A stretch of DNA of 64,000 nucleotides from contig NZ_AP018724.1 of assembly GCF_004001245.1 (NCBI RefSeq), positions 1,790,501-1,854,500 on the forward strand, read 5' to 3'. Source of the stretch: Sulfurivermis fontis (GTDB lineage Bacteria; Pseudomonadota; Gammaproteobacteria; Thiohalomonadales; Thiohalomonadaceae). The notes under the pieces were generated by a model. That model was not told the origin of the DNA. It did not search any database and was given only the letters and a program-made list of their open reading frames with translations. A program made the position numbers and the translations under genes. This document shows, one piece after another, positions 16,256 through 27,300 of this stretch; position 1 is the first letter of the stretch; every line of letters begins with the position of its first letter.

Positions 16256-17656
16256 ATGAATCAAGCGGCGGTAGTGAGGCCGACCCCGTTTCAAGCGCAG
16301 GTCCTATCCATCCCGGAGGACCACTTCATCTTCCTGGGCGGCGGTCGCGGGGGCGGCAAGTCCTTCGGCATTCAGCTCCTCATCCTCCGGCACTGCGACC
16401 AGTACAAGAACCGCGCCCGCGTCCTCGTGACCCGCCGCCGGTTGAAGTCGCTGCTTCAGTTCGCGGAGGAAATGCGCGGCCTGTTCCGCTCCGCCTATGG
16501 GCAGGGCTTCAGCTACAACCAGAATGACAACGTGTTCCGCCTCGCCAACGGCGCAACCGTCCAGCTCACGCATTGCGAATCGAACGCCGCCCTACAAGAC
16601 ACCGTACAGGGCATGACCTTCTCGCTGATCGTGGTTGATGAGGCGGGCGAAGGCCCGGAGCTGCCCGTGATTGATGCGCTCGCGCTGACCCTCCGCGCTC
16701 CGGGCGTCCCGCTGCGCATGGTCTTGGCGGGGAACCCGGGCGGCGCGAATCACTCCGCCCTCGCGGAGCGGTACGTCACGGGCCGAACCCCTTGGGTTCC
16801 GTTCGAGTTCGCGGACCAGCGTTGGGTCTATGCGCCCTCGACCGTGGACGACAACCCGCACCTGCCCGAAGCCTACAAGCGCAATTTCGAGGTGCTACGC
16901 CATACGGACCCGGCGCTGTACAAGGCGCACCGGCACGGCGATTGGTCGGCCATCGTGGGGGATTACTTCGGGGGCGTCTGGTCGCACGCTCGCGCCGTGT
17001 TCGATCATCACGAAGTCCCGCCGGACCTGTTCAGCTCGCTGCGCTTGTCGATTGACTGGGGCTCCGCCGCTCCTTGCGCGGCTGTCTTGGGCGGACAGCT
17101 CGCCTATGACGTGCGCTTGAGCGATGACCGCGTGATGCCCAAGGGCGCATGGGTGATCTATGACGAACATTTCGAGTGCGACCCGCAGAACATCGCCCGC
17201 GGGACGGGCCGGACCCCGGGCCAGATTGCGCCCGCGCTTCATGCGATGGCGCGCCGGAACGGCGTGCGCGCCCGGGGCGTGATCGACTCCGCCGCCGAAG
17301 CCCGGACTGCGGGCCGCGCGGAGGCGTCCATTGCCGACCTGTTCCGCGAAGCCGGGGTGAGGGTGTCGCCTGCCCGGAAGGGGGCACGTGTGCCGCGCTT
17401 CGAGTTGTTGAAGCAACTCATGGCCAACGGTGAATTCTTTGTAGCCTCCCGGTGCCGGTACTGGCTGGCGACGGTCCCGAGCCTGCCGCGCGATCCGCGC
17501 AACCCTGAGGACGTGGACAGCGCCGCGAACGATCACATGCTGGACGCGACCAGCTACCTGATCGCGGGGGCCTCCTCTGGGCGTGTAGCCGTGGGCGACT
17601 TCGCCGGACCGCCGCCGCGCCTGCCTGATACCGGGAACCGCGTCATGTATGTGTGA
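16256..17656 (+). CDS. terL: Terminase large subunit (packaging ATPase-nuclease)
   Basis: TerL pumps DNA into capsids and cuts it. The 466-residue protein is full length. The ATPase half has Walker A GGGRGGGKSFG (residues about 27-37), Walker B LIVVDEAGE and the coupling motif VLAGNPGG. The nuclease half has the RNase-H-like acidic residues in LSIDWGSAAP, GVIDSAAEAR and NDHMLDATSYL. All key residues are intact. ATG at 16256 follows GGGAGGGAAAGCCCC. It ends two bases before the convergent nuclease-fold gene. No portal, protease or capsid gene follows, which is the main reason for calling the element a satellite. Confidence 0.95.
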   Translation: MNQAAVVRPTPFQAQVLSIPEDHFIFLGGGRGGGKSFGIQLLILRHCDQYKNRARVLVTRRRLKSLLQFAEEMRGLFRSAYGQGFSYNQNDNVFRLANGATVQLTHCESNAALQDTVQGMTFSLIVVDEAGEGPELPVIDALALTLRAPGVPLRMVLAGNPGGANHSALAERYVTGRTPWVPFEFADQRWVYAPSTVDDNPHLPEAYKRNFEVLRHTDPALYKAHRHGDWSAIVGDYFGGVWSHARAVFDHHEVPPDLFSSLRLSIDWGSAAPCAAVLGGQLAYDVRLSDDRVMPKGAWVIYDEHFECDPQNIARGTGRTPGQIAPALHAMARRNGVRARGVIDSAAEARTAGRAEASIADLFREAGVRVSPARKGARVPRFELLKQLMANGEFFVASRCRYWLATVPSLPRDPRNPEDVDSAANDHMLDATSYLIAGASSGRVAVGDFAGPPPRLPDTGNRVMYV

Positions 17657-17657
17657 A

Positions 17658-18086
17658 TCAGACGCCGCCGTGTCCGATCCGCTCCCATGCCTCACGGAAC
17701 GGGTCTTGTTCATAGGACCCCGGCTGCAACCAGTAGGACACGCGCCCGTCCTTCTCGCCGCGGTGGGCCAGTTCCCGGACTTCCGAAGGCAAGAGCACGA
17801 AGGCTGAGGGCGAAGGCGAGGCGACCTTGTTCACGATCACCCAGAAGTCGCCCATGATCTTGTCCAGCGAGGACCCGAGGGGGACGGGGTTGCGCTTGCT
17901 CAGGGCCTTGACCTGCACCCCGACGAAGCGGGAGGCGTCCCGGCTATAGGCGATGATGTCCACCCCGCGGGCGTTGCGCGCGGTCGGCATGACGTTCCAC
18001 CCGAGGAGGGAAAGCCGATAGCAGCAGTAGTACAGCCCCACGTTGCCGGTGAGCTGCGGGTCCAGCGGCGCGATTCCGTTCGCCAT
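17658..18086 (-). CDS. Predicted PD-(D/E)XK nuclease-fold protein
   Basis: A 142-residue protein whose middle reads like the core of the restriction-endonuclease-like fold: NVGLYYCCYRLSLLGWNV (helix), then GVDIIAYSRDASRFVGVQVKA, giving the Asp and the Gln-x-Lys of motif II-III. This pattern is found in Holliday-junction resolvase-like, Mrr-like and intron-associated proteins. It is transcribed against the packaging genes at the right end of the element, with the 77-residue gene upstream, where satellites often carry accessory or anti-phage cargo. Catalytic activity and target are inferred, not shown. Confidence 0.65.
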   Translation of the reverse strand: MANGIAPLDPQLTGNVGLYYCCYRLSLLGWNVMPTARNARGVDIIAYSRDASRFVGVQVKALSKRNPVPLGSSLDKIMGDFWVIVNKVASPSPSAFVLLPSEVRELAHRGEKDGRVSYWLQPGSYEQDPFREAWERIGHGGV

Positions 18087-18090
18087 GACC

Positions 18091-18324
18091 TCAGACCCGC
18101 TCGATGCTCGTGACTTTGACGAAGCCGCCGCCGGTGTGAACCCGCTTCCCGACCGTCAGCACGTTGATGCTCAACGGGGTTGCCCGTCGATACTCCGGCG
18201 GATACTCGCGCGTGCGCACCCAGCCCGCCGCCGGGGTGTCTCTGGGCGGGTGGCTCTCAATCTCGATCACCTCGCCGTCCCGGTACTCGATCACAGAACC
18301 ATCCTCGAACGTCACACGCAACAT
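18091..18324 (-). CDS. Small unknown protein upstream of the nuclease-fold gene
   Basis: A 77-residue protein, beta-rich at the N-terminus (MLRVTFEDGSVIEYRDGEVIEIE) with repeated acidic strands, ending GFVKVTSIERV. ATG at 18324 follows GGGAGAGGACT, so the longer in-frame start is rejected. It precedes the nuclease-fold gene by four bases, so the two form one leftward unit. It may be a partner or regulator of the nuclease-like protein, for example an immunity or antitoxin partner; no family is recognised. Confidence 0.65.
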   Translation of the reverse strand: MLRVTFEDGSVIEYRDGEVIEIESHPPRDTPAAGWVRTREYPPEYRRATPLSINVLTVGKRVHTGGGFVKVTSIERV

Positions 18325-18357
18325 AGTCCTCTCCCGAAGGGATCGACGCCCCATAGC

Positions 18358-18382
18358 AAAAAGCCGCCCGAGGGCGGCTTTC
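18358..18382. terminator. Bidirectional terminator at the right end of the element
   Basis: AAAAGCCGCCCGAGGGCGGC is a 7-bp GC stem with flanking A-run and T-run, so it can stop transcription in both directions. On the minus strand it would isolate the leftward gene pair from read-through of tRNA-Ser(CGA). Confidence 0.8.
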
Positions 18383-18431
18383 TTCATCGTCTCACAGGGC
18401 CTTACCCCATCGCATCCCATCACTTCGAGGA

Positions 18432-18451
18432 AGGCGGGTTTTTAGGCGGGT
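18432..18451. repeat. Right pair of probable integrase arm-type sites
   Basis: Identical 20-bp copy of the sequence at 7530-7549, again a tandem of AGGCGGGT at 12-bp spacing, and 44 bp inside the right attachment core. Both copies have the same orientation. Confidence 0.7.
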
Positions 18452-18494
18452 TTAGCGCCAATGCCCTGCGGTAAAGCCAGTGAAACTGGCAAAT

Positions 18495-18509
18495 ATGGCG
18501 GAGGGGGAG
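18495..18509. repeat. attR: tRNA-side copy of the 15-bp attachment core
   Basis: ATGGCGGAGGGGGAG overlaps the acceptor end of tRNA-Ser(CGA) including the encoded CCA, so insertion left the tRNA gene intact. Confidence 0.88.
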
Positions 18510-18588
18510 GGATTCGAACCCTCGTGGGGCGGTAAAGCCCCAACTCGATTTCGAGTCGAGCCCGTTATGACCGCTTCGGTACCCCTCC
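18496..18588 (-). tRNA. tRNA-Ser (anticodon CGA), integration target
   Basis: The reverse complement starts GGAGGGGTACCGAAG and ends CCCCTCC followed by GCCA. The anticodon loop is CTCGAAA, so the anticodon is CGA (serine, UCG). A long variable arm and a T-loop GGTTCGAATCC are present. The 11-kb element is inserted at its 3' end and restores the sequence. Coordinates include CCA. Confidence 0.97.
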
Positions 18589-18657
18589 GGAAGGGGGCCA
18601 AAGATACACCCACCGCCGGATAACGACAACCGGCGGATGCTATATTTCGATTCAACC

Positions 18658-20079
18658 ATGCCTCGACAACGACGACGCTATACTGCCGCCCTAGGCGGTC
18701 TGTTCCTGCTCCAGCTCATTGGCGGTTGCTCCCAGCCGCGCAATGAACTGGAGCAGGTGCTGCATACAGGGGAACTGGTGGTCATCACCACCAATGCGGC
18801 CACCACCTATTACGAAGGTCCGGACGGACCGACGGGCATGGAATATGACCTGGTGCGCGGCTTCGCCGATGAGCTCGGCGTGCGCCTGCGCCTGGTGGTG
18901 GCCGGCAACGTCGGCGAGGTATTACGGCAACTGGCCGAGGGCAAGGCCCATTTCGCCGCCGCCGGCCTCACCGTCACCGAACCGCGCCGGCAATGGCTGC
19001 GCTTCACCCCGCCCTATCAGGAAATCACCCAGCAGTTGGTCTACCGCCGCGGCACCCCGCGCCCGTCGTCCCTGGAGAATATGGAGGGACATCTGGAAGT
19101 ACTGGCCGCCAGCAGCCATGCCGAACACCTGACTCGCCTCAAGGGCACTCATCCACAACTCAAGTGGACCGAAAACACCGACCTGGGCAGCGAGGAACTG
19201 CTGTCCCTGCTGCACGAGGGACTCATCGACTATACAGTGTCCGACTCCCACGAGGTGGCCATCAACCAGCGCTTCCTGCCCGAACTGCGCGTCGCCTTCG
19301 ACCTGACCGAGCCGGAACCGCTGGCATGGGCCTTTCCGCGCTTCCGCGACGGCAGTCTGCACCAGGCCGCGACGGCCTATTTCGAGCGCCTGCACGAAAC
19401 CGGCCAACTCGCCCGGCTGAGAGAAAAACACTACGGCCACGTCAATGATTTCGACTACGTGGAGACGCGCACCTTCATGCGCCACATCGAACAGCGTCTG
19501 CCGCAATTCCGCGCCCAGTTCGAGGCGGCAGGCAACGAACACAATATGGACTGGCGTCTGCTCGCCGCCATGGCCTACCAGGAATCGCACTGGAATCCGC
19601 GCGCGGTGTCACCCACCGGCGTGCGCGGCATCATGATGCTCACCCAGATCACCGCCCGCGACCTCGGCGTGGAACGGCGCACGGACCCGAGCCAGAGCAT
19701 CGCGGGAGGTTCACGCTACTTCAAGTCACTACTGGATCGGCTGCCGGAGCGCATCCAGGGACGCGACCGCCTCTGGCTGGCTCTGGCCGCGTACAACATA
19801 GGCTATGGCCACCTCGAGGACGCGCGCGTCATCACCCAGCAGCGCGGCGGCGATCCGGACAAGTGGATGGACGTGAAGGAAAACCTGCCCCTGCTGCACA
19901 AGCGCAAGTGGTACAGCCAGACGCGCTACGGCTACGCCCGCGGCAACGAGGCAGTACGCTATGTGGAAAACATCCGCAGCTACTACGACATCCTCGCCTG
20001 GAGCATCGAGCGCAACACGCCGAAACCGCCACCGGTAACCCTGCCCGCCGCCCTGCTGCTGGCCAATCCGGCGCTGTGA
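18658..20079 (+). CDS. mltF: Membrane-bound lytic murein transglycosylase F
   Basis: MltF cleaves peptidoglycan glycan strands with formation of 1,6-anhydro ends. The 473-residue product has a lipoprotein-like signal (LFLLQLIGGC, lipobox cysteine at about 23), a solute-binding-protein-like regulatory domain (about 35-260) and a C-terminal SLT domain (about 290-430) with catalytic Glu in AYQESHWNPRAVSPTGVRG and the later AAYNIGYGHLEDA. Starts at 18637 and 18658 are both possible; the second opens directly on the basic part of the signal peptide. It borders the right end of the integrated element and converges on tadA. Confidence 0.94.
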   Translation: MPRQRRRYTAALGGLFLLQLIGGCSQPRNELEQVLHTGELVVITTNAATTYYEGPDGPTGMEYDLVRGFADELGVRLRLVVAGNVGEVLRQLAEGKAHFAAAGLTVTEPRRQWLRFTPPYQEITQQLVYRRGTPRPSSLENMEGHLEVLAASSHAEHLTRLKGTHPQLKWTENTDLGSEELLSLLHEGLIDYTVSDSHEVAINQRFLPELRVAFDLTEPEPLAWAFPRFRDGSLHQAATAYFERLHETGQLARLREKHYGHVNDFDYVETRTFMRHIEQRLPQFRAQFEAAGNEHNMDWRLLAAMAYQESHWNPRAVSPTGVRGIMMLTQITARDLGVERRTDPSQSIAGGSRYFKSLLDRLPERIQGRDRLWLALAAYNIGYGHLEDARVITQQRGGDPDKWMDVKENLPLLHKRKWYSQTRYGYARGNEAVRYVENIRSYYDILAWSIERNTPKPPPVTLPAALLLANPAL

Positions 20080-20081
20080 TT

Positions 20082-21760
<1,679 letters not shown>

Positions 21761-21899
21761 GATGCAGACTCAACGAAATCTGATGACTGAACATTACTTG
21801 TCTGGAAATACAAAAGGGATGATACGCCAGCACATCATCCCTTTACTCACCACCGCAGCGAAGGAACGCTGCGTTAATTTCCGCTCATCAACGAGAAGC

Positions 21900-22529
21900 T
21901 CAACATCTCGTTCTCGCGCCTTTTCTTGCCTGAATTTGCCAGATACCACCAATAATACCATTACAAGTCAACCTCTTGCCGTTGCCTGCCGCTGCTAGGG
22001 AAGCCCTGAATAAGTTCAGCGCTTCCTTAACGCTGGTGCAACGCTTGAGCAGTTCCTGGAGCACGGCGCCCCGCAGGTTGTAGGTGCTCTCCATCAGTTC
22101 GCGCGCCTCCTGCAACGGCTGGCGCACACCGACTTCGCTCAGCAGTTCCAACAAGGCGCGCTCGGGTGTGGAAACCAGCGGCGCCTCGTTGCGTCCTTCA
22201 AACGACACGACGTGCAACAGGTCTTCCGGCCGCTCGTCGAATAGGCGCTTGCGGTGGTACTCGGCGGGGAATTCCTTCAGGAACCACTCCGGCAGGCGAG
22301 CCGTGGTCCATCCATACAGGTGCAACGTTTCCTGCTGCGCCACATACTGGCGCACGCCCTGCCAGTCCAGGGCGGACTTGCCGCCGACGTGCAGGACTTC
22401 GATCCTGCGCTCCAGCAGCTTCAGGCTCGGATGGAGCGACAGTCCTTGATCGGGGCGACGGAAAACGCCCCTCGCCAGCCGTACCAGCCACCCGGCACGC
22501 GCGTAGTGGACGGCGAGATCAGCCGACAC
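21900..22529 (-). pseudogene. abiEi: Decayed AbiEi-family type IV antitoxin
   Basis: The reading frame encodes the middle of an AbiEi antitoxin: GWLVRLARGVFRRP from the N-terminal winged helix, then VSTPERALLELLSEV and the helical C-terminal domain. Several features indicate decay. The frame is closed about seven codons upstream of the GTG at 22529, so the N-terminus is shorter than in relatives. Near the C-terminus the residues EALNLFRASL are translated from a 28-bp palindrome of the MITE at 21999-22026, replacing the region that normally precedes the GKGKR motif (here GNGKRL), and the tail then loses similarity. No AbiEii toxin lies beside it. It is probably non-functional. Confidence 0.6.
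21999..22026. repeat. Solo 28-bp terminal hairpin of the MITE
   Basis: GGAAGCCCTGAATAAGTTCA and the following GCGCTTCC match the end hairpin of the full MITE (42519-42546) at 26 of 28 bases. It is preceded by CTAG and followed by TTAA, both fitting a YTAR target, and lies inside the abiEi remnant. Confidence 0.75.
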
Positions 22530-22670
22530 ACCCAGATGCGCCAGATATTACGATGTGACAGGTTCTCCGTGGGCAAGCGGGACGTAAAGAGATGTTGGTT
22601 TGCCTTGCGATAGCGTAGTCACCACATTACGTACCCCGACCTCCTGGCAGTTCCTCCTGTGCAGCGAGGC

Positions 22671-24317
22671 TCAGAACCGCCAGACGAGGCTCACCCAGGC
22701 GCGCGGGTTGTTGTCCTGGGTGTCGGACTCGGGTTTGCCGCCGTGCGTGCGCCAGGCGAGCGCCGCATCGAGACTGTAGGCGCCGCTGGCATAGCGGATG
22801 CCGAAGCCTGAGCCTGCGATCGAGCGCGTGTTGTCGACCAAGGGCGCGGCGAGCCTGCCGTTGTCGGCATTGATGCGCACCTTGCCGGCATCGTAAAAGA
22901 GATACGGCTCGGCGCTTCCCAGCCGGTAGCGCGCCTCGAGCTGCACGAGATAGCCCTCGTCGCCGTTGCCCTCGCCCACCGGATAGGCGCGCACGCCGTT
23001 CGGGCCGCCCAGGAGGAAACTCTCCGAGGAGTCGAGGTTCTTGTTTGCCCACTGGGCCGAGAGCCGCCCATAAAGGTTGAAGTTGGCGATGGGCGTCGTC
23101 TGCAGCCGGGCGAGGTCGAGGTTCCACTTGGCGAAATGCCCGCGGCTGTCCATGCCGCTGGCGATGTCGGCCGCTTCGAGCGCGGCATCGAGTTCGAGAT
23201 CGCCGACGGTGTAAGCCAGACTGCCCCAGGTCACGCCCGCGCTATCCCGCCGGTCGAACTGCACGGTAAGCGGCACGACATCGCTTGTCTTGTCGTTGCG
23301 GGTCGCGGTCGCATCCTGCCGGTCTTCGAGCTTTTTGTGCTGGTAGGCCAGCCCCACGGCGAGGTTGGCCTGCTGGCCGCGCAGGATGGGATAGGACAGT
23401 CCCGCGCTCGCTACCTTTGCCGTGCCTTGGGCATCGAGATTGGCGAAGTCCTCGCCCAGTTCGTAGTAGGTGTGGCTGTAGCCCACGTTCGCCCGCAGCC
23501 CCGAGCCGCCCAGGGGCAGGCCGTAATCGAATGCGCCCTGCCAGGTGCCTTCCTCGCTTGCAATCGCGCGCAGGGCGAACCGGTCGCCCAGGGTGAAGGG
23601 GCTGTCGAGAGAGAGGTTGGCCCGCCCACGAATCTCGCCGCTGTAGCGGTTGCCGTGGTTGTCGAGGCCCACATCGCCGCGCCATGCCCGTTCGCGCTGG
23701 ACTTCGACGACGAGATCGCCGGTGCCCAGTTCCTGACCGGGGCGCAGGATGGGAGAAACCTTGACGCCCGGCTGGTCGCCCAGGAGAAGCAGGCGGCGCT
23801 CGAGCGGCGCGCCTTCGATCATCGCGCCCGGTTCGAGACCGGCAAGGAAGTCCTGCGCCGCCTCGTCGCCTCGAACGTCGATCCTGCCATAGCGCCCTTC
23901 GATCACTCGAATGGTAAGCACGCCATCCTCGAAGCGCTGCGCCGGGATGAGCGCCCGGGCGAAGGGGTAGCCGGCTTCGCGGTAGTGGCGGGTGATGCGG
24001 GCGGCGAGCTCCTTGAGGCCGGAAAGATCGTAGGTCTTGCCTTTGACGTCGCCCAGTAGCGCACGGAGTTCGGCCTCATGAAAGACCGTGTTGCCTTCGA
24101 CTCTCACGCCCGTGAGCGCGACCGTGGCCCCGCCGGGCAGGACTTCGCCCTCGGCAGGCGGGGCGAGGCCCAACTCGCGTTGCGGCAGAGGCGCGGGCTG
24201 TGCCGGTTGCGTTTCCTGCAAAAGGCGCCCGGCGTCGGGGACGGGCTGCGCAAGTGCGGAAGAAGCGAAGACCACGCACAGCGCGGCGGCAAGCGGAGAG
24301 AGGTGCAGGTGTTTCAC
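22671..24317 (-). CDS. Two-partner secretion outer-membrane transporter (TpsB, ShlB/FhaC family)
   Basis: Exports the TpsA protein encoded upstream. The 548-residue product has a signal peptide (MKHLHLSPLAAALCVVFASSALA), a POTRA_2 domain (about 60-135, LTGVRVEGNTVFHEAELRALL), a second POTRA region, and a C-terminal 16-strand barrel with the L6-loop motif GGPNGVRAYPVGEG and a final aromatic (VSLVWRF). The GTG at 24317 was chosen because AAGGAAA lies 10 bases upstream and it opens the signal peptide. It follows tpsA by 72 bases on the same strand, the usual order. Confidence 0.94.
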   Translation of the reverse strand: MKHLHLSPLAAALCVVFASSALAQPVPDAGRLLQETQPAQPAPLPQRELGLAPPAEGEVLPGGATVALTGVRVEGNTVFHEAELRALLGDVKGKTYDLSGLKELAARITRHYREAGYPFARALIPAQRFEDGVLTIRVIEGRYGRIDVRGDEAAQDFLAGLEPGAMIEGAPLERRLLLLGDQPGVKVSPILRPGQELGTGDLVVEVQRERAWRGDVGLDNHGNRYSGEIRGRANLSLDSPFTLGDRFALRAIASEEGTWQGAFDYGLPLGGSGLRANVGYSHTYYELGEDFANLDAQGTAKVASAGLSYPILRGQQANLAVGLAYQHKKLEDRQDATATRNDKTSDVVPLTVQFDRRDSAGVTWGSLAYTVGDLELDAALEAADIASGMDSRGHFAKWNLDLARLQTTPIANFNLYGRLSAQWANKNLDSSESFLLGGPNGVRAYPVGEGNGDEGYLVQLEARYRLGSAEPYLFYDAGKVRINADNGRLAAPLVDNTRSIAGSGFGIRYASGAYSLDAALAWRTHGGKPESDTQDNNPRAWVSLVWRF

Positions 24318-24389
24318 TTGTTTCAATTTCCTTCTTGTTAGAGATTCGTTGGAGCACGGCAAAACCACCAGGAAAGAGGCAAGACATCT

Positions 24390-27300
24390 TCACTTGCGCC
24401 TCCACTCCTCGTCATCGGGCAGGATGCCTTCCGGCAACCGGATGCCGCCGGCGATGACCATCAGCCCGGGCAGCGGCGAGGTGATGCCACCGCCGCCCGC
24501 GCCGGCGAAGCCTTGCGGGTTGCCGTCTCCTGCGCTCCCGCCGCCGTCTTCGCCGGAACCCGCACCGCCGCCCGTGGGCGCGCCGCCCGCAAGACCGGCC
24601 GTGCCCGTCCCACCGGAGTCGTTGCCCGCCGTCGTCTGCACGCTGGCCAGCGCGGCGTCGAGCGGGGCGCCACCGCCACCCGTGTTGCCGCCGGAACTCG
24701 CCGCCGTGATGGTCAGATCGGCGCCCACGTAGGCGATGGCGTAGTTGGGGTTGTTGGCATCGGTCACCGTGCCCTGCCGGATGGCGTAAGCTCCCACGGC
24801 TTCGCCGGGATCGCGCGCGAGGCTGCCGGCGAGGCTCTCGCCCGTCACCAGACCGCAGTCCGTGCTCTGCCCCGCCGCGCAGCCGGTGCTGTAGGTGAGC
24901 GCGGGATCGGGCTGGCCTGCGGTCTTGTTCTTGGCGTCCGCCGTCACCACCACCGGGCGGGGGGTGATGTCGGCACTGGCGGTGCCGGTGGTGTTCTGCA
25001 GGCTGTAGTTGCCGGCATCCGCCCCGGCGAGCGCCCCGCCCGTGATGCTCACCGTCTTGCCGGTGCCGACGTTTTTGGTATCGAAGCTGCCGCTGGCGGC
25101 GATATTGACCACGTCGCCCGAAACGATGTCGCCGCTGGTGGCGCTCACCGTGGCGACGGTGGTGCCGTCATAGACCTTGTTCGCCGCCGTGTAGCTGGCG
25201 GTGAGGGCCTTGGGCGTGATGGAGGCCTGCAGCGTCTCACCGGCCAGCGTGTAGTTCGAGGCGAGCCCGCCGTTCGCGCCGTCGGCCAGCGTATAGCTCG
25301 CCGTCACGTTCTTGTTCGTGCCCGTGTTCTTGTCGGCGAAGGCGCCGGTGGCGGAGGCAACCGTCACCGTTTCGGAACCGACGAAGCCCGAGAGCGTGCC
25401 CGCCGTGACGCTGGCCGTAGTCGTGCCGTCGTAAACCTTGTCCGCCGCGCTGCTGCCGGCGATCGTGAGCGCCTTGGGCAGGATGCTGGCGGTGGTGGTG
25501 GCGCCGGAACCCAGGGTGTAGTTGCCCGCGTCCGTGCCGGTGAGCGCAAGGCCCGAGACGGTCACCGTCTTGCCGGTGCCGGCGTTCTTGTCGGCGAAGC
25601 TCGCGCTGGCGGTGCCGGATACGCTCACGTCGTCGCCGCCGATCACGCCGGCGAGCGTGCCGAGACTGGACAGGGTGGCCGCCGTGGTGCCGTCGTAGGT
25701 CTTGTCGTTGGCCGTCAGGCCGGAAAGCGACAGCGCCTTGGGCGTGATGTCGGCGCTGGCGGTGCCGGTGGTGTTGGTGAGGACGTAGTTGCCGGCATCC
25801 GCCCCGGCAAGCGCCCCGCCGGTGACATTCACGGTCTTGTTCGTGCCCGCGTTCTTGTCGGCAAAGGCGCCGCTGGCAGTGATATCGACCGTATCGCCCG
25901 TGACGATGTCGCCGCTGGTGGCGCTCACCGTGGCGGCGGTGGTGCCGTCGTAGACCTTGTTGCTTGCGCTGTAGCTGGCGGTGAGCACCTTGCGGGTGAT
26001 GTCGGCCATATTTGTGCCGGTGGTGTTCTGCAGGGTGTAGTTGCCGGCGTCCGCGCCGGAAAGCGCCCCGCCGGTGATCGTCACGACCTTGTCCTCGGCG
26101 GCGTTCTTGTCGGCGAAGCTGCCGCTGGCAGTGATATTGACCACGTCGCCCGCGACGATGTCGTTGCTGGTGGCCGTCACCGTGGCGGCCGTCGTGCCGT
26201 CGTAGGTCTTGCTGTACGCCGTGTAGCTGGCGGTGAGCGCCTTGGGCAGGATGCTGGCGGTGGTGGTGGCGCCGGAACCCAGGGTGTAGTTGCCCGCGTC
26301 CGTGCCGGTGAGCGCAAGGCCCGAGACGGTCACCGTCTTGCCGGTGCCGGCGTTCTTGTCGGCGAAGCTCGCGCTGGCGGTGCCGGATACGCTCACGTCG
26401 TCGCCGCCGATCACGCCGGCGAGCGTGCCGAGACTGGACAGGGTGGCCGCCGTGGTGCCGTCGTAGGTCTTGTCGTTGGCCGTCAGGCCGGAAAGCGACA
26501 GCGCCTTGGGCGTGATGTCGGCGCTGGCGGTGCCGGTGGTGTTGGTGAGGACGTAGTTGCCGGCATCCGCCCCGGCAAGCGCCCCGCCGGTGACATTCAC
26601 GGTCTTGTTCGTGCCCGCGTTCTTGTCGGCAAAGGCGCCGCTGGCAGTGATATCGACCGTATCGCCCGTGACGATGTCGCCGCTGGTGCCGCTCACCGTG
26701 GCGGCGGTGGTGCCGTCGTAGACCTTGTTGCTTGCGCTGTAGCTGGCGGTGAGCACCTTGCGGGTGATGTCGGCCATATTTGTGCCGGTGGTGTTCTGCA
26801 GGGTGTAGTTGCCGGCGTCCGCGCCGGAAAGCGCCCCGCCGGTGATCGTCACGACCTTGTCCTCGGCGGCGTTCTTGTCGGCGAAGCTGCCGCTGGCAGT
26901 GATATTGACCACGTCGCCCGCGACGATGTCGTTGCTGGTGGCCGTCACCGTGGCGGCCGTCGTGCCGTCGTAGGTCTTGCTGTACGCCGTGTAGCTGGCG
27001 GTGAGCGCCTTGGGCAGGATGCTGGCGGTGGTGGTGGCGCCGGAACCCAGGGTGTAGTTGCCCGCGTCCGTGCCGGTGAGCGCAAGGCCCGAGACGGTCA
27101 CCGTCTTGCCGGTGCCGGCGTTCTTGTCGGCGAAGCTCGCGCTGGCGGCGCCGGCAAGGCTCACGGCATCAGCGCCGATCACGCCGGAGAGCGTGCCGAG
27201 GCTTCCCAGGGTGGCTGCCGTAGTGCCGTCGTAGGTCTTGTCGTGGGCCGTCAGGCCGGAAAGCGACAGCGCCTTGGGTGTGATGTCGGCGCTGGCCGTG

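Larger units (their letters stand above)
7384..18509. mobile_element. 11.1-kb integrated satellite-like element in tRNA-Ser(CGA)
   Basis: The element is bounded by 15-bp direct repeats (7384-7398 and 18495-18509) that duplicate the 3' end of tRNA-Ser(CGA). Gene order from the left: tyrosine integrase, AlpA-like regulator, unknown, primase-helicase, small acidic protein, iteron cluster, DUF3489 protein, serine recombinase, TerS, a small exported protein, unknown helical protein, zinc-ribbon protein, basic peptide, TerL, then two leftward genes at the right end. All phage structural and lysis genes recognisable by me are missing. Integration into a tRNA 3' end with own replication and packaging genes is the pattern of phage satellites such as P4-like elements and PICIs, but I cannot assign it to either. 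Confidence 0.9.
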
